Source: Paenibacillus dendritiformis
GTDB lineage: Bacteria; Bacillota; Bacilli; Paenibacillales; Paenibacillaceae
Length of the DNA stretch: 64,000 bases
Direction of reading: 5' to 3'
NCBI RefSeq assembly: GCF_021654795.1
Contig: NZ_AP025344.1
Coordinates: forward strand, 4,030,501 to 4,094,500
Under the pieces are notes generated by a model. It was given only the letters and a program-made list of their open reading frames with translations. It was not told where the DNA came from and did no database searches. Position 1 is the stretch's first letter. Every line of letters begins with the position of its first letter. The position numbers and the translations under genes were made by a program. Positions 1 through 8,774 of the stretch are shown here, in pieces.

Positions 1-3000
1 TCCATCGGGCTGGCTACCACGAAATGAGGGCCTTCCTTCAAATCGATAAGAAACGGTTCCAGATCGTCCAAACGGAGGCCGACCGGCACCCGATACAAGC
101 CCTCGCTGCCTTCCGGCGCCCTTCTCTCGGGATCCTGGAGCAGCTCCGGCAGCCGGACTATCTCCGGCAGAGGCCGAATCGGCGGCGCTTCCTTGCCGTA
201 CCACGCCTCCTTGATCGCCTTCATCTCTGCGCGCAGCCGCAGGATCCGCTCGGTCTCGTCCGGACCGCTGGACGGCAGCGCGGTCTGGAATTCAAGCGGC
301 GGGACGGCTCCCTTCACCAGTCCGCGCCCCGGCGGAAGCTGCGCCGGCGCCTTCGTCGGCCGACCGACCGCGAAATAGTAATCGCTCGGATCGGCCAGTT
401 CGAACGACACCGCCTGCGGAATGTTGCTGCGCACCTTTTCGAAAATATCGGTTACGCGGTTCGCCGTAATGATGAACGTAATGGCGAGGCTTCCGCCTTC
501 GCGCAGCAAGTATTCCAGCAGTTCGTTCTCCTCCGGATAGGTCGTCCGGAAGTTCAAATACCCGTCGATGACGACGACGATGTGCGGCACCTGTTCGCGG
601 GCCGCTCTCCGGTAGGAGGCAATCGTCTTGACGCCCATTTCCGATATCATTTCTTTGCGTTCGGCCAGCTGCTGCGACAGGTAGCGGAACAGCCGCTTGA
701 TGCGGTCCTCCTCCTCCGCCAGCATGACCGAACCGACATGAGGCAGTTGGGCGATGTCCTTCATCATCCGCCCCATGTCCACGACATAGCCATGCCACCG
801 TTCCGGCGTGAACTGCTTCGCCAGCGACATCAACAGCGATTGAACGAAGGTCGTCTTCCCCGTGCCCGGCATGCCGTATACGGCGAGATGTCCCTGATCC
901 ATGCTCAGTCGGAGCGGCTCCTGCCGCTGCCGCATCAGATCATCGACCAAGCCGACCACCGCCTGCAGCTCGGTCTCCAGATGCTCAGCCTGCCATGGTT
1001 CATCCGGTTCTTCCTGGCGCATTCCCACAACTTCATCCAATTCCAGATGCTCCGGCAGCGGCGGGAGCCATGGGCCCGGAAGGCGCTCAATCCCCTCGCG
1101 GCGGGCCGTCTCGGCCACATGGCCGATGAACACTTGAAGCTGCTTCGGCGGCTCCTTCTCCATCAGCGCGGAAGAAAGCTCCTCTCCGGTCAGCAGCGGT
1201 TCGCGCTTGCCGTTCAGCCGGACCTCATAAATCTGGACAGGCGAGGCGTCATCGTCCTTGCGCTTCACCAGATAAGGCGCGCCGCTCCAGGCGAACTGCA
1301 TCTCTTCGAACACTTCATCGCTTCCGACCTGGAAATAGCCTCTCCCGGGATTGGTTATCCAGGCGGCATTCGGTATTTTAAGCATATCCCGGCTGTCCCC
1401 TTCGCTCTGAACCCGGAGGCAGATGCGGAAGCGGGTATTGCTCCAAATTTTCTCGTCAACGACGCCCGCCGGCTTCTGCGTTGCCAGGATGAGGTGGACG
1501 CCGAGCGTCCGGCCGATCGTGGCGATGCTGATCAGCTCGTCCATGAACTCCGGCTGATCCTTTTTCAACTGGGCGAATTCATCGATGATAATGACCAGAT
1601 GCGGAAGCGGATGCTCCGCCCGCCGGTCCGAGCGGTAATACTCGTCGATATGCTGCAGATTCCCGGCATCGTTCAAGATGCGCTGCCGGCGGATGAGCTC
1701 CGCCCGGAGCGACACCTTGGCCCGCTCGATCAAGCTGTCGTCCAGATTCGTTATCGTGCCTACGACATGCGGCAGATCGACGAACGTGTTCGACATGCCG
1801 CCGCCCTTGTAGTCAATCAGCATGAACGCCAGCTCATGCGGATGGAACTCCGCGGCAAGCGAAGCGATGAGCGACTGGATGACCTCGCTCTTCCCCGAAC
1901 CGGTCGTGCCCGCGATGAGGCCGTGCGGCCCATGTCCCTTGCGCTCGATTTTGTCATGCAGATTCAGCATGATCTTCTTGCTTCCCGCGCGCACGCCGAC
2001 CGGGACCGGCAGCGTATCGGGATAGCGGTTTTTCCGCCAGCGCGAAGCAATGTCCAGTTGCCCGATCTCCTTCACTCCCAGCATCTCGAACAGCGTCAGC
2101 ACGGCAGGAATGTCGGACGCGGCCGATCGCTTCAGACGAATCGGCGCCATATAGCGGGCAAGCGTGTCCATCCCTTCCAGAGGCATAAGATCGGCGGAAA
2201 AGGCATGCCGAACGATGCCTTCTTCTTCCGTCTTATGCGTATACGTTCCTTCGGAATCGCCCACTTCGATGATAAGCTGGCACTGCATCGGCAGGCGCTC
2301 CTTGCTCTCCGAGAGCACGATCGTGCAGGCGTCGATGCGGCCCGCATCCTCCAGGAGAAGCGGATAGAGCGGCTCCTCCTCCACCAGCTGCGTATCGGAC
2401 AGCAGGACGACATAACAAGGAAGATGCTGCTTCTTCTGACCGGACGTACGGAAGCTTTTCCTCCGGTTCAGCAGGCTGAACAACTGGTCCGCCAGCTGAT
2501 GCGCCCCGCTGCGGCGATCCGCCAAATACCGGTGCGTCCGTTCGTCATCCCACGTATGGGGCAGCCAGCGAAGCCAGCTCCATTCCTCGGCTTCGCGCTC
2601 GTCATAGAAGGCGGCCAGCTTCACTTCGTCCGGCGAATGCCGGGTAGACAACTGCGCCGTGATGACGCGGATCGCATTCATGACCGCTTCCCGTCCACCG
2701 ACAATGCCGATGACCTTGGCCGGATACAAAGGAAGCGCGATAGGCGCCTGATCCACCCGCTCGAACTCTTCGGCGACTTCCCGGGCGGCGTCGATCAACG
2801 GATCGCGCTCATAGCCGTCCGCGCGCGGCACTTCAATCTCCATATAGAATGGCACCGGGCCGGTGCCGATTCGCACATGCATGAAATCATCGTCTGCAGG
2901 CCCGCGCTCCCACAGATTGCTGCTCCGGTTCTTGACGATCTGATAGCATACTTCGGGATCGCCATGAATCGCCTGCAACGCCTCCAATTGCTCCCTTGCC

Positions 3001-3362
3001 TTCTCCTGCAATTCTTCCCGATGCTTATCCAATTGGGCGCGGTACATCCGATCGCGCTCCACCTTGCGGCGCTCGTACACCTTCTTATTGTTCAAATACA
3101 TAAAAAAAGGAAGAGTATACGACGTAAGCATCATAAAAATGGTCAACATCTGGAACATCATATAATTGCTGTTGCCCATCTTGCCTGACATCGACATATA
3201 TATGTAAAAACCGACACTGACCAACGTCATAATAATCGGAATGATAATCGTAATAATCGAAAAGGTAGGACGGGTCGGTTCCGCCGGCGGGCGCAAAATC
3301 TCAAGCTTATCCCTGCGCAGCGTAGGCTTGATTCTAGGTGATCTCTGGTACAGTACGTTCAC
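1..3362 (-). CDS. essC: EssC/YukB-type FtsK/SpoIIIE ATPase of type VII secretion, 3' end outside window
   Basis: Motor ATPase of the Firmicute type VII (ESX-like) secretion system, acting at the inner face of the membrane. About 1120 residues are visible and the frame is open through position 1, so the C-terminal ATPase module is cut off. Two adjacent membrane segments lie at about residues 33-56 and 62-85, followed by a first FtsK domain with Walker A GTTGSGKSE near residue 486 and Walker B VIIIDE. A second domain has Walker A GMPGTGKTT near residue 829. The last visible residues (FLIDLKEGPHFVVASPMD) look like the start of a third ATPase domain. I chose GTG at 3362 because an AGGAG lies 9 nt upstream. 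Oddity: the N-terminal FHA domains of Staphylococcus EssC are absent, so the protein begins directly at the membrane segments. It lies 25 nt downstream of esaB, so they are probably cotranscribed. Confidence 0.93.
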   Translation of the reverse strand, partial: MNVLYQRSPRIKPTLRRDKLEILRPPAEPTRPTFSIITIIIPIIMTLVSVGFYIYMSMSGKMGNSNYMMFQMLTIFMMLTSYTLPFFMYLNNKKVYERRKVERDRMYRAQLDKHREELQEKAREQLEALQAIHGDPEVCYQIVKNRSSNLWERGPADDDFMHVRIGTGPVPFYMEIEVPRADGYERDPLIDAAREVAEEFERVDQAPIALPLYPAKVIGIVGGREAVMNAIRVITAQLSTRHSPDEVKLAAFYDEREAEEWSWLRWLPHTWDDERTHRYLADRRSGAHQLADQLFSLLNRRKSFRTSGQKKQHLPCYVVLLSDTQLVEEEPLYPLLLEDAGRIDACTIVLSESKERLPMQCQLIIEVGDSEGTYTHKTEEEGIVRHAFSADLMPLEGMDTLARYMAPIRLKRSAASDIPAVLTLFEMLGVKEIGQLDIASRWRKNRYPDTLPVPVGVRAGSKKIMLNLHDKIERKGHGPHGLIAGTTGSGKSEVIQSLIASLAAEFHPHELAFMLIDYKGGGMSNTFVDLPHVVGTITNLDDSLIERAKVSLRAELIRRQRILNDAGNLQHIDEYYRSDRRAEHPLPHLVIIIDEFAQLKKDQPEFMDELISIATIGRTLGVHLILATQKPAGVVDEKIWSNTRFRICLRVQSEGDSRDMLKIPNAAWITNPGRGYFQVGSDEVFEEMQFAWSGAPYLVKRKDDDASPVQIYEVRLNGKREPLLTGEELSSALMEKEPPKQLQVFIGHVAETARREGIERLPGPWLPPLPEHLELDEVVGMRQEEPDEPWQAEHLETELQAVVGLVDDLMRQRQEPLRLSMDQGHLAVYGMPGTGKTTFVQSLLMSLAKQFTPERWHGYVVDMGRMMKDIAQLPHVGSVMLAEEEDRIKRLFRYLSQQLAERKEMISEMGVKTIASYRRAAREQVPHIVVVIDGYLNFRTTYPEENELLEYLLREGGSLAITFIITANRVTDIFEKVRSNIPQAVSFELADPSDYYFAVGRPTKAPAQLPPGRGLVKGAVPPLEFQTALPSSGPDETERILRLRAEMKAIKEAWYGKEAPPIRPLPEIVRLPELLQDPERRAPEGSEGLYRVPVGLRLDDLEPFLIDLKEGPHFVVASPM

Positions 3363-3387
3363 GGCGAACAACTCCTCGTCTGAATCG

Positions 3388-3720
3388 CTACTTATTCGCT
3401 ACCCTGTCCTTCTCTGGTTGAAACAGCATTCGTCTGCCATATGCAGGAAGCGAGTCGGTTGTCGTGGAGTAAGCCCGTTGAATGCGGATATGCGCCCCTT
3501 CGCGCAGCCCGGCCTCCGCAAGCCGCTGTTGTTCCTGTACGACGAACCACAACCCTTCCGGCTGCTTCGCCTCGAGTATATATTGCACGCCATTGCGCGG
3601 CGGCTCGCCGAACAATTTCAAACCAAGAATAGCTTTCAATTGCAGGCCCGTGCAATCCTCCGACACATCAATGTCGAACCACTCCTGGCCCTGTCTTCCT
3701 GAAGATACGGTAAGCATCAT
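3388..3720 (-). CDS. esaB: EsaB/YukD-like ubiquitin-fold protein of the type VII secretion locus
   Basis: Small ubiquitin-like accessory protein, a regulator or component of Firmicute type VII secretion. The 110-residue product begins MMLTVSSGRQ and contains a beta-grasp pattern (WFDIDVSEDC, LKAILGLKLFG, YILEAKQPEGLW, LREGAHIRIQRAY). It is about 30 residues longer than B. subtilis YukD, with an extra basic C-terminal tail. An upstream in-frame ATG exists at 3741, but the start at 3720 has GGAGGG spaced 8 nt away, so I prefer it. It is the first gene before essC. No WXG100 (EsxA/YukE) gene lies upstream in this window, although that is where one often sits. The family call rests on fold-like pattern plus neighbour, not on a strong motif. 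Confidence 0.8.
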   Translation of the reverse strand: MMLTVSSGRQGQEWFDIDVSEDCTGLQLKAILGLKLFGEPPRNGVQYILEAKQPEGLWFVVQEQQRLAEAGLREGAHIRIQRAYSTTTDSLPAYGRRMLFQPEKDRVANK

Positions 3721-3877
3721 CGCAAGCGCCCTCCTTCCCATACGGTTCAGAGCCGCTCCGGCTCCGCCTGTCTCATTTCACTCTACACCCGCAGCCGATA
3801 GCGGTCAATGCACGGCTATGCGGCCCCACTTGCGGGGGGGCGGACAGGACTGCTTCTACGACAGACTAGTATACATG

Positions 3878-3886
3878 ATTATACCA
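3878..3886 (-). promoter_or_regulatory. Possible extended -10 promoter for esaB-essC
   Basis: Reading leftward there is TGGTATAAT, a perfect extended -10 element, about 155 nt upstream of the esaB start. No convincing -35 box is seen at the usual distance, which extended -10 promoters tolerate. The assignment is inferred from position. Confidence 0.4.
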
Positions 3887-4278
3887 TATCCGTACTTAGT
3901 ATATATTGGAATTGCCCAGTTGCAATGAGCCATAAGAACGGAATTCTTGACAGAACTCCAAAAACAATGTAAGAGCCATCCCCGGGGACCAGTCGGAACA
4001 CTTCTTCTAAATTATTTTCCCGATAACTCAGTCCTTACCTTCTTATATTGGCTATCCCATTCGGTCAGTTTTAGCGGCAGTCCTTCTACTTCACTCTACC
4101 CCTCGTTAAGATTAACGGGGTTTCCTATCAAATTCGTATTGACAAGTTGGGAGACCGGGCAAAAGGGGCTTACGTACGTTCAGACTTCTTCCTGACCGGT
4201 TGGGAGATTGGGCAAAAGGAAGCTGCGGACCACGAACGGATCAAAAAAGCTCCCGCCTCGCGGAAGCCCAAGTACGTG
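3887..4278. other. Intergenic region, no gene recognised
   Basis: I see no credible gene. The stretch holds a direct repeat, GTTGGGAGA(CC/TT)GGGCAAAAGG, at 4146-4166 and 4199-4219 (period 53). It also holds a weak hairpin at 4101-4120 (8-bp stem, loop AGAT) followed by TTTCC. Base composition is more AT-rich than the flanking genes. It separates the type VII genes from a decayed DUF1992 gene. Confidence 0.5.
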
Positions 4279-4584
4279 TTAGTCCCATTTTGTCCACTGT
4301 GCCCGTATGTTTTCCTTCGTAATTATTCCTTTTTGCAGTAGCGCATTCGGAACCATCGCGTTGTAGGGCCTGGATGCTGCGGTTCAGTTCCTTGATCGCC
4401 TCGTCATGAGGCTCGCTTCCAAGCTCCTCCATCTGATGAAGCATCTGCTCCAGCTGATTTCGTGGAGCGCATCCCCGCTTGCCGCATCCAGAGGCTTGCC
4501 CTTGCCGGGAAGTTCGTTCATCCCGCCTGACTTCGCGTAATTCGAGAAAATCTCATCCATCCAGTCTACGCGCCGATCACTCAT
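4279..4584 (-). pseudogene. DUF1992 (DnaJ C28-like) gene with internal deletion and frameshift
   Basis: The intact N-terminus MSDRRVDWMDEIFSNYAKSG is followed by the family hallmark LPGKGKPLD. The homologous reading then breaks after SGDALHEI. It resumes in another frame as QLEQMLHQMEELGSEPHDEA, shifts again after LNRSIQ, and ends PYNAMVPNALLQKGIITKEN up to a TAA at 4279. The segment usually found in the middle (conserved PPWL-type motif region) is missing. So there is an internal deletion of perhaps 20-30 codons plus a second frameshift. The start at 4584 has a G-rich ribosome binding site. DUF1992 proteins are small cytoplasmic proteins of unknown role. An assembly error cannot explain both lesions easily. 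Confidence 0.82.
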
Positions 4585-4664
4585 ACCCGCTACGCCCCCC
4601 TGCTTCCGAACCTCGGTGCCGCGCCGGTCCGGCTTCACTGCAGTGGCCAAGGTCAGCAATCGCC

Positions 4665-5615
4665 TTATAGATATGCGGCTCCGCTCAGAATATCCTCCCG
4701 CATGCGTGCCAAAATGGCCTGCTCCTGATCGCTCCATTCCTCCGGCCGCTTGCTCGTCCGATGATATAAATACGAGTAGATGCTTCGATATCGGAGGAAG
4801 AAGGGAACCCGTTCCCATTCCTCGGCAGGAAGCTTGTCCGCTTCCGCATATCCGGCCGCAAAGGCGTCCAAAAACCGGGATACGAAGGCCGGCCGTTCCT
4901 CCCGGTTCCGCACGCTCATCGACGCCGCCTGCGCGGCAATCGCGATATCATACGCATGCCAGTGGCGAATGCTGTCACCGAAGTCCAGGACCGCCAACCG
5001 GTCTCCAACCCGCAGCAAGTTCCCTGGATGAAGATCGTGATGGATAAGACCATAGCGGTCCGGATCCTGAGGGATGTGCCGCGCCTCCTGAACGCACTCG
5101 AGCCACAGATCCCAGACGGGCGCATCTTCTTCGAGTCGGCCGCTGCCGGCAGGAGCCAACGCTTCACGAACGAGCCGATCGTCCGTCCAGTCCAGGAACG
5201 GCGGAGCCCAAGCCGCCGCATAGTGCCGGGCCGACCGGCGCAGCGTTCCCATCGTTTCCCCCCATTGGCGGAAAAGCCGCTCGTTCCACTGCTCCGGATC
5301 CCTCGGATTGATGGCCGCCCCGTTCAGCTTTTTCGTGACGACGACGAACCACTCCTCGCTCAGCCGGGCCGTCATCCCCCCGTCCTTCGCTGGCACCGGC
5401 TCCGGCACCAGCAGGCCGGCTTCCGCCGCCTGCTTCATCCAGGCAAGCTCAGCCTCCACGAAGGCCGGATCTTCGCGATCGAACCGGCAGCATTTGATGA
5501 CCATGGCTCCGTCTGAAGTCTCGAACACATGGTTATAGTATCCTCCGAGCAATCTTGAGTCTCGCGAATCGATACCGTACGCCTCATTAATTGCGGGCTG
5601 CAAATGTTCAATCAT
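4665..5615 (-). CDS. Phosphotransferase of the APH/choline kinase-like family
   Basis: Protein of 316 residues with the aminoglycoside phosphotransferase (protein-kinase-like) fold. The catalytic loop is GLIHHDLHPGNLL (Asp and Asn conserved), followed by the metal-binding VLDFGDS. An N-terminal lysine for ATP lies in VIKCCRF. The substrate cannot be read from sequence: related Paenibacillus proteins are annotated as aminoglycoside, homoserine or choline kinase-like. I chose the ATG at 5615 (MIEHLQPAIN) because GGAGAGGG lies 4-5 nt upstream. A longer in-frame form begins at 5693 but would run into the neighbouring gene's 3' end with no ribosome site. It follows the BadF-type kinase gene in the same direction. 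Confidence 0.85.
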   Translation of the reverse strand: MIEHLQPAINEAYGIDSRDSRLLGGYYNHVFETSDGAMVIKCCRFDREDPAFVEAELAWMKQAAEAGLLVPEPVPAKDGGMTARLSEEWFVVVTKKLNGAAINPRDPEQWNERLFRQWGETMGTLRRSARHYAAAWAPPFLDWTDDRLVREALAPAGSGRLEEDAPVWDLWLECVQEARHIPQDPDRYGLIHHDLHPGNLLRVGDRLAVLDFGDSIRHWHAYDIAIAAQAASMSVRNREERPAFVSRFLDAFAAGYAEADKLPAEEWERVPFFLRYRSIYSYLYHRTSKRPEEWSDQEQAILARMREDILSGAAYL

Positions 5616-5697
5616 CGTTCCCTCTCCTACTCCCTGCCTGCCGTTGTTCAGAACCGATCCATCCCAATGAGTCGGGCTTGGAGCACCATCCATCTGG

Positions 5698-6687
5698 CTA
5701 TTCCGGCGCTCTTGAACGTGGATGCTGCTGCAAGCGCGCGAGGGTATCGGGCGTAATGGCTACGCCAACCGATTGCAGCGCCATGACCACAGCCCCCGCC
5801 ACGGGGGACAGCGCCGGCTCGATGACCCGGAAGCGCTTGCGGCCGGGAGCATCCGCCTGCTGAAGCCGTTCAGTGAGGATGCGGCGGATGTACGGATCGC
5901 GAATGACGCTGCCAACGAACGCGACGGATATGGTCTCCCCGCTGAAGCGCGAACCGACAATGCGAATCCCTTCCTCGAGCGCGGAGGCAGCCTCGTCGCA
6001 GACGATCCGGGCCAGCGGGACCCCTGCCCCGGCGGCCTTCGTAACATAGGGCGCCATCTCGCCGAAGCGCCGCATTCGTTCATGCTCGTCACGAACGAAC
6101 CCGCCGGCTCCCATCTCGCCCAGCTCATCGACGCTTCCCGCTCCCCAGTAGCGCAGGATGTCGCTTACCCAAGCCTGATCCGCCTCACCCGCGTACCCGG
6201 CAATGATTTTGTATATCGCCTCATAGGCTAAAAAGCGGGCGGCCGTCGCATAGTGGTGAAAATCCTGATTGCGCACGATGCGGCCCGCCTCATTCAGCCC
6301 GAACACGACGGAACCTGTCCCGGACACGGCCATAATCCCCGGCTCTCCAAAAAAGGCGCCCGCATGCGCCACCATTCCGTCATTGACATGCCTCCGCACG
6401 ATCGAAGCGGTTGCGGGGCCGAACGCGTCCGTGAATTCCTCAGCCCATGCCATATCCTGGTCCGATTCGAGTCCGGCCAAGCCGGCGCACAGGGCGGCAA
6501 TCGGAGCGCCGCCGGAATGCGCCGCCGCCTCCTGAAGCGCATCTCTGACATGCTGCTTCGCCAGCACATCCTTGTTCGGATTGCAGCAGCCATTCTCAGC
6601 GTAGGCGATGACCGTGCCGTCCAAGGAAGCCGTCATGACCCGCGTCGTCGTTCCTCCTCCATCGATGCCGATGACAATGTTGCCCAT
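5698..6687 (-). CDS. BadF/BadG/BcrA/BcrD-type ATPase, N-acetylglucosamine kinase-like
   Basis: ASKHA-fold kinase of 329 residues. Phosphate-binding loop 1 is GIDGGGTTTRV at the N-terminus, the second phosphate loop is MAVSGTGSVVFG near residue 122, and the adenosine motif region is VAFVGSVIRD. The C-terminal PVAGAVVMAL helix is typical of NagK-like members. Members act on amino sugars from cell-wall turnover or on benzoyl-CoA-type enzymes. Without the iron-sulfur partner subunits, a sugar kinase is more likely. It sits between an HD-domain hydrolase gene and a phosphotransferase gene, all leftward with gaps under 100 nt, so they may form a transcription unit of small-molecule modifying enzymes. 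Confidence 0.85.
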   Translation of the reverse strand: MGNIVIGIDGGGTTTRVMTASLDGTVIAYAENGCCNPNKDVLAKQHVRDALQEAAAHSGGAPIAALCAGLAGLESDQDMAWAEEFTDAFGPATASIVRRHVNDGMVAHAGAFFGEPGIMAVSGTGSVVFGLNEAGRIVRNQDFHHYATAARFLAYEAIYKIIAGYAGEADQAWVSDILRYWGAGSVDELGEMGAGGFVRDEHERMRRFGEMAPYVTKAAGAGVPLARIVCDEAASALEEGIRIVGSRFSGETISVAFVGSVIRDPYIRRILTERLQQADAPGRKRFRVIEPALSPVAGAVVMALQSVGVAITPDTLARLQQHPRSRAPE

Positions 6688-6729
6688 TCATGCATCCCCC
6701 ATATTCCTATGATGAAGCCGCAGGATCGC

Positions 6730-7329
6730 TTATTTGGCCAGATAGCCACGCTCGACCGCCTGCTGGACCAGCTTCTCGGCGAGCCGGCCCAATTGCTGCG
6801 AGCCCTCCTTGATTCCGCCGATGCGCGCCAGCACCCGTTCGCTGGTGATCTCATGCTCCCGCCACGATTTCCCTTCGGTCGTGTAATTATGAATCAGCGG
6901 CTGCAGCCGGTCCAACGCGGCCGCATACTGCGCCTCCGGCGTCTGGCGCTGCTCGAATTCCATCCAGAGCTGCATCATCTCATTTTTCTGCTCCTCCGGC
7001 AGTATGCCGAACAGCCTTTTCGCGGCCTTCGACTCCCGGGCGAATTTGTCTTCCTGCCCTTGCGCATCATAAGCAAACGTGTCGCCCGCATCGATCTCCA
7101 CAATATCGTGAATGATGAGCATCTTGAGCACCCGCAACAGGTTCAGATTCCGCTCATTGGCGTACTCATGCAGCAGTATCGCCATCACGGTGAGATGCCA
7201 AGTGTGTTCGGCGTCATTCTCATGCCGGCTCCTATCCAGCAAATAGGACTGCCGAAAGACCGATTTCAATTTATCCACTTCTTTAATGAACTCGATTTGC
7301 ATTTCCAATCTATCCTGCATGGATGCCAT
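6730..7329 (-). CDS. HD-domain phosphohydrolase, YfbR/HDDC2-like
   Basis: A 199-residue HD-superfamily protein. The metal ligands are readable: His in SRHENDAEHTWH, the HD pair in MLIIHDIVEIDAGD, and a distal Asp in the LDRLQPLIHN helix. YfbR-like enzymes dephosphorylate deoxyribonucleoside 5'-monophosphates. Whether this one does so is inference. I prefer the ATG at 7329 (MASMQDRLEM), which has GGAG 11 nt upstream. A GTG at 7380 would add 17 residues without a ribosome site. It is followed 42 nt later by the BadF-type kinase gene. Confidence 0.85.
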   Translation of the reverse strand: MASMQDRLEMQIEFIKEVDKLKSVFRQSYLLDRSRHENDAEHTWHLTVMAILLHEYANERNLNLLRVLKMLIIHDIVEIDAGDTFAYDAQGQEDKFARESKAAKRLFGILPEEQKNEMMQLWMEFEQRQTPEAQYAAALDRLQPLIHNYTTEGKSWREHEITSERVLARIGGIKEGSQQLGRLAEKLVQQAVERGYLAK

Positions 7330-7431
7330 GATCGTCCAATCTCCTTCAATGGCTGTATTTCCCCGAGAGAGCAAGCTCACGTCCGCACACTCCCCTTGGG
7401 GCGGCTGCTCCCCGTTCCCTGCTCCTCGGCC

Positions 7432-8070
7432 TTACCGTTCGTCCCGGTGAATGACAGCGACGCTGGTCTGGCGGTTGTTGAACGGATCATAGCCGTTCAG
7501 TATACGGCCATGAATGATGCCGTAGCGGCCCAGACGCTTATGGAGCCACACTTCCGGTTCCTCGTAAGCTCCGGTCTTCAGCAGAAGCAGCTTGCCCTGC
7601 GGGGCCACATGGTGCTCCAGCAGAAAATGAATATACTCTTCTTCGTACTTCTCCGGCACAATATCAAGCATTGTCGCCACATAATCGAAGCGCCGCTCCG
7701 GTATCCAGGCGAAGGCGTTGCCGACATAGAAATGATCCGCGTACGCCGGCAGGCGTTCCTTCGCCAGCTCAATCAGCTTCTCGGAAATATCTAGACCGTA
7801 CGGATCGATGGCAATGCCCCTCTCCTTCGTCCATTCGATGACAGATTCCAGCAAATAACCGTTGGCGCACCCGATATCCAGGAAGGATCCGGATTGCTCG
7901 ACGGCATCGGCCACTGGCTTACGCAACGCCTTCCAGCGCTGTTCCGGTCCTGACATTCCCGATTGCTTCCATGGCTCATCCGCACCATATGACAAATAAG
8001 CCGCTTCGGTATCCGCCTTCACCTGCTCGCACCATTGTTCCAATTCTTCGGGAATCGCTCTGTAGGGCAT
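7432..8070 (-). CDS. Class I SAM-dependent methyltransferase
   Basis: A 212-residue cytoplasmic methyltransferase. Motif I is FLDIGCANGYLLES near residue 70, the acidic motif II is DPYGLDIS, and a motif-III-like strand is FDYVATMLDIVPE. The C-terminal sheet contains GKLLLLKTGAYEE. The start at 8070 (MPYRAIPEE) has GGAGG 7 nt upstream. A longer open frame up to 8229 includes a cysteine-rich stretch but lacks a good start. The substrate is unknown. Related Bacillus and Paenibacillus proteins are annotated only as class I methyltransferases. Confidence 0.85.
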   Translation of the reverse strand: MPYRAIPEELEQWCEQVKADTEAAYLSYGADEPWKQSGMSGPEQRWKALRKPVADAVEQSGSFLDIGCANGYLLESVIEWTKERGIAIDPYGLDISEKLIELAKERLPAYADHFYVGNAFAWIPERRFDYVATMLDIVPEKYEEEYIHFLLEHHVAPQGKLLLLKTGAYEEPEVWLHKRLGRYGIIHGRILNGYDPFNNRQTSVAVIHRDER

Positions 8071-8479
8071 ATGCAGTCCTCCTCTAATTAAAATAACGGC
8101 GGCTTCGCCTATGTTAGATTTATAAAATCGCCGGATAAGGAGCAGCCGCCCAGCCTTCCACGACCTGCACGACGGACAATATATCGTTTCTTGACAAGAA
8201 GCATCGCATATTTCAACCCCCGGAGTCAACTAACGCCCTGGCGCCCGTTCGACAAGGTGAACCGAACGACGCGGACGGAACGGGAGCAATGCGGGAGAAG
8301 ACGATGATCGGAAAAAAAGAAGAGACAAGAAGGGAAGCTTCCCCGCCCGGATAGGGAGGCGCGGGGAGCGGCAGCGGCCAAGGCGTACCGGAAACCATGC
8401 GCTCAATGCCGCATATGGCCTTCTGGGAGAGGCGCCGCTGGGGTGAAGACGAGCCGGGCCCCGAACGCCAAAAACAGCG
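8071..8479. other. Intergenic stretch, no gene recognised
   Basis: About 400 bp between the methyltransferase start and the GNAT remnant. Open frames are short and have no ribosome site or family signal. The right half has coding-like G+C content and may be more decayed sequence linked to the broken GNAT, but I cannot identify a parent gene. Confidence 0.45.
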
Positions 8480-8749
8480 TTACCTTGAACGCGGAATGAT
8501 GTAGCTTCGCTCGGAACGGATGAACCCGGCCTTCAGGAAAAACGCCTCGGCTTCGGGAACGGAGATGAGAATAAGGGATACTTCATCGCTTAGCTTCCGC
8601 TTGAGCCGTTCCAGCAGCGTCTTTCCGATCCCCTGCTTCTGGTACGAGCGGTCGACGGCCAAATCGGACACCGCTCTGGCGACGCCGACCATCCGCTGCC
8701 CCGCCCAAGCCGTAATCAGCAGGCCGCTGTGATCGATCATCCGCTGCCA
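8480..8749 (-). pseudogene. GNAT acetyltransferase remnant, 5' truncated with an internal deletion
   Basis: The readable product contains the GNAT acetyl-CoA loop YQKQGIGKTLLERL and the C-terminal EAFFLKAGF motif. Upstream of MIDHSGLLITAW the frame closes at once (stop, then WQR), so the usual N-terminal 40-50 residues are missing. Inside, VARAVSDLAVDR lacks the segment normally between the two SD-containing strands (in relatives roughly SDF-YCCYLSDLAVD). That loss is what a deletion between two short SD-coding repeats would give. Both lesions remove core beta strands, so the protein should not fold. It lies 25 nt downstream of the hydrolase gene. Confidence 0.75.
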
Positions 8750-8774
8750 TTAGAAGCCAGGCGGCCGCGAGTCT

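Noticed and set aside
24..3188. A very long rightward open frame (over 1000 codons) across the left end
   Set aside because: It is antisense to essC, which has complete FtsK motifs. The translation is Arg/His/Gln-rich without domains, as expected for the complement of a G+C-rich gene.
3947..4341. Short rightward open frames in the gap after esaB
   Set aside because: No ribosome site or family signal, and they run into the complement of the DUF1992 remnant.
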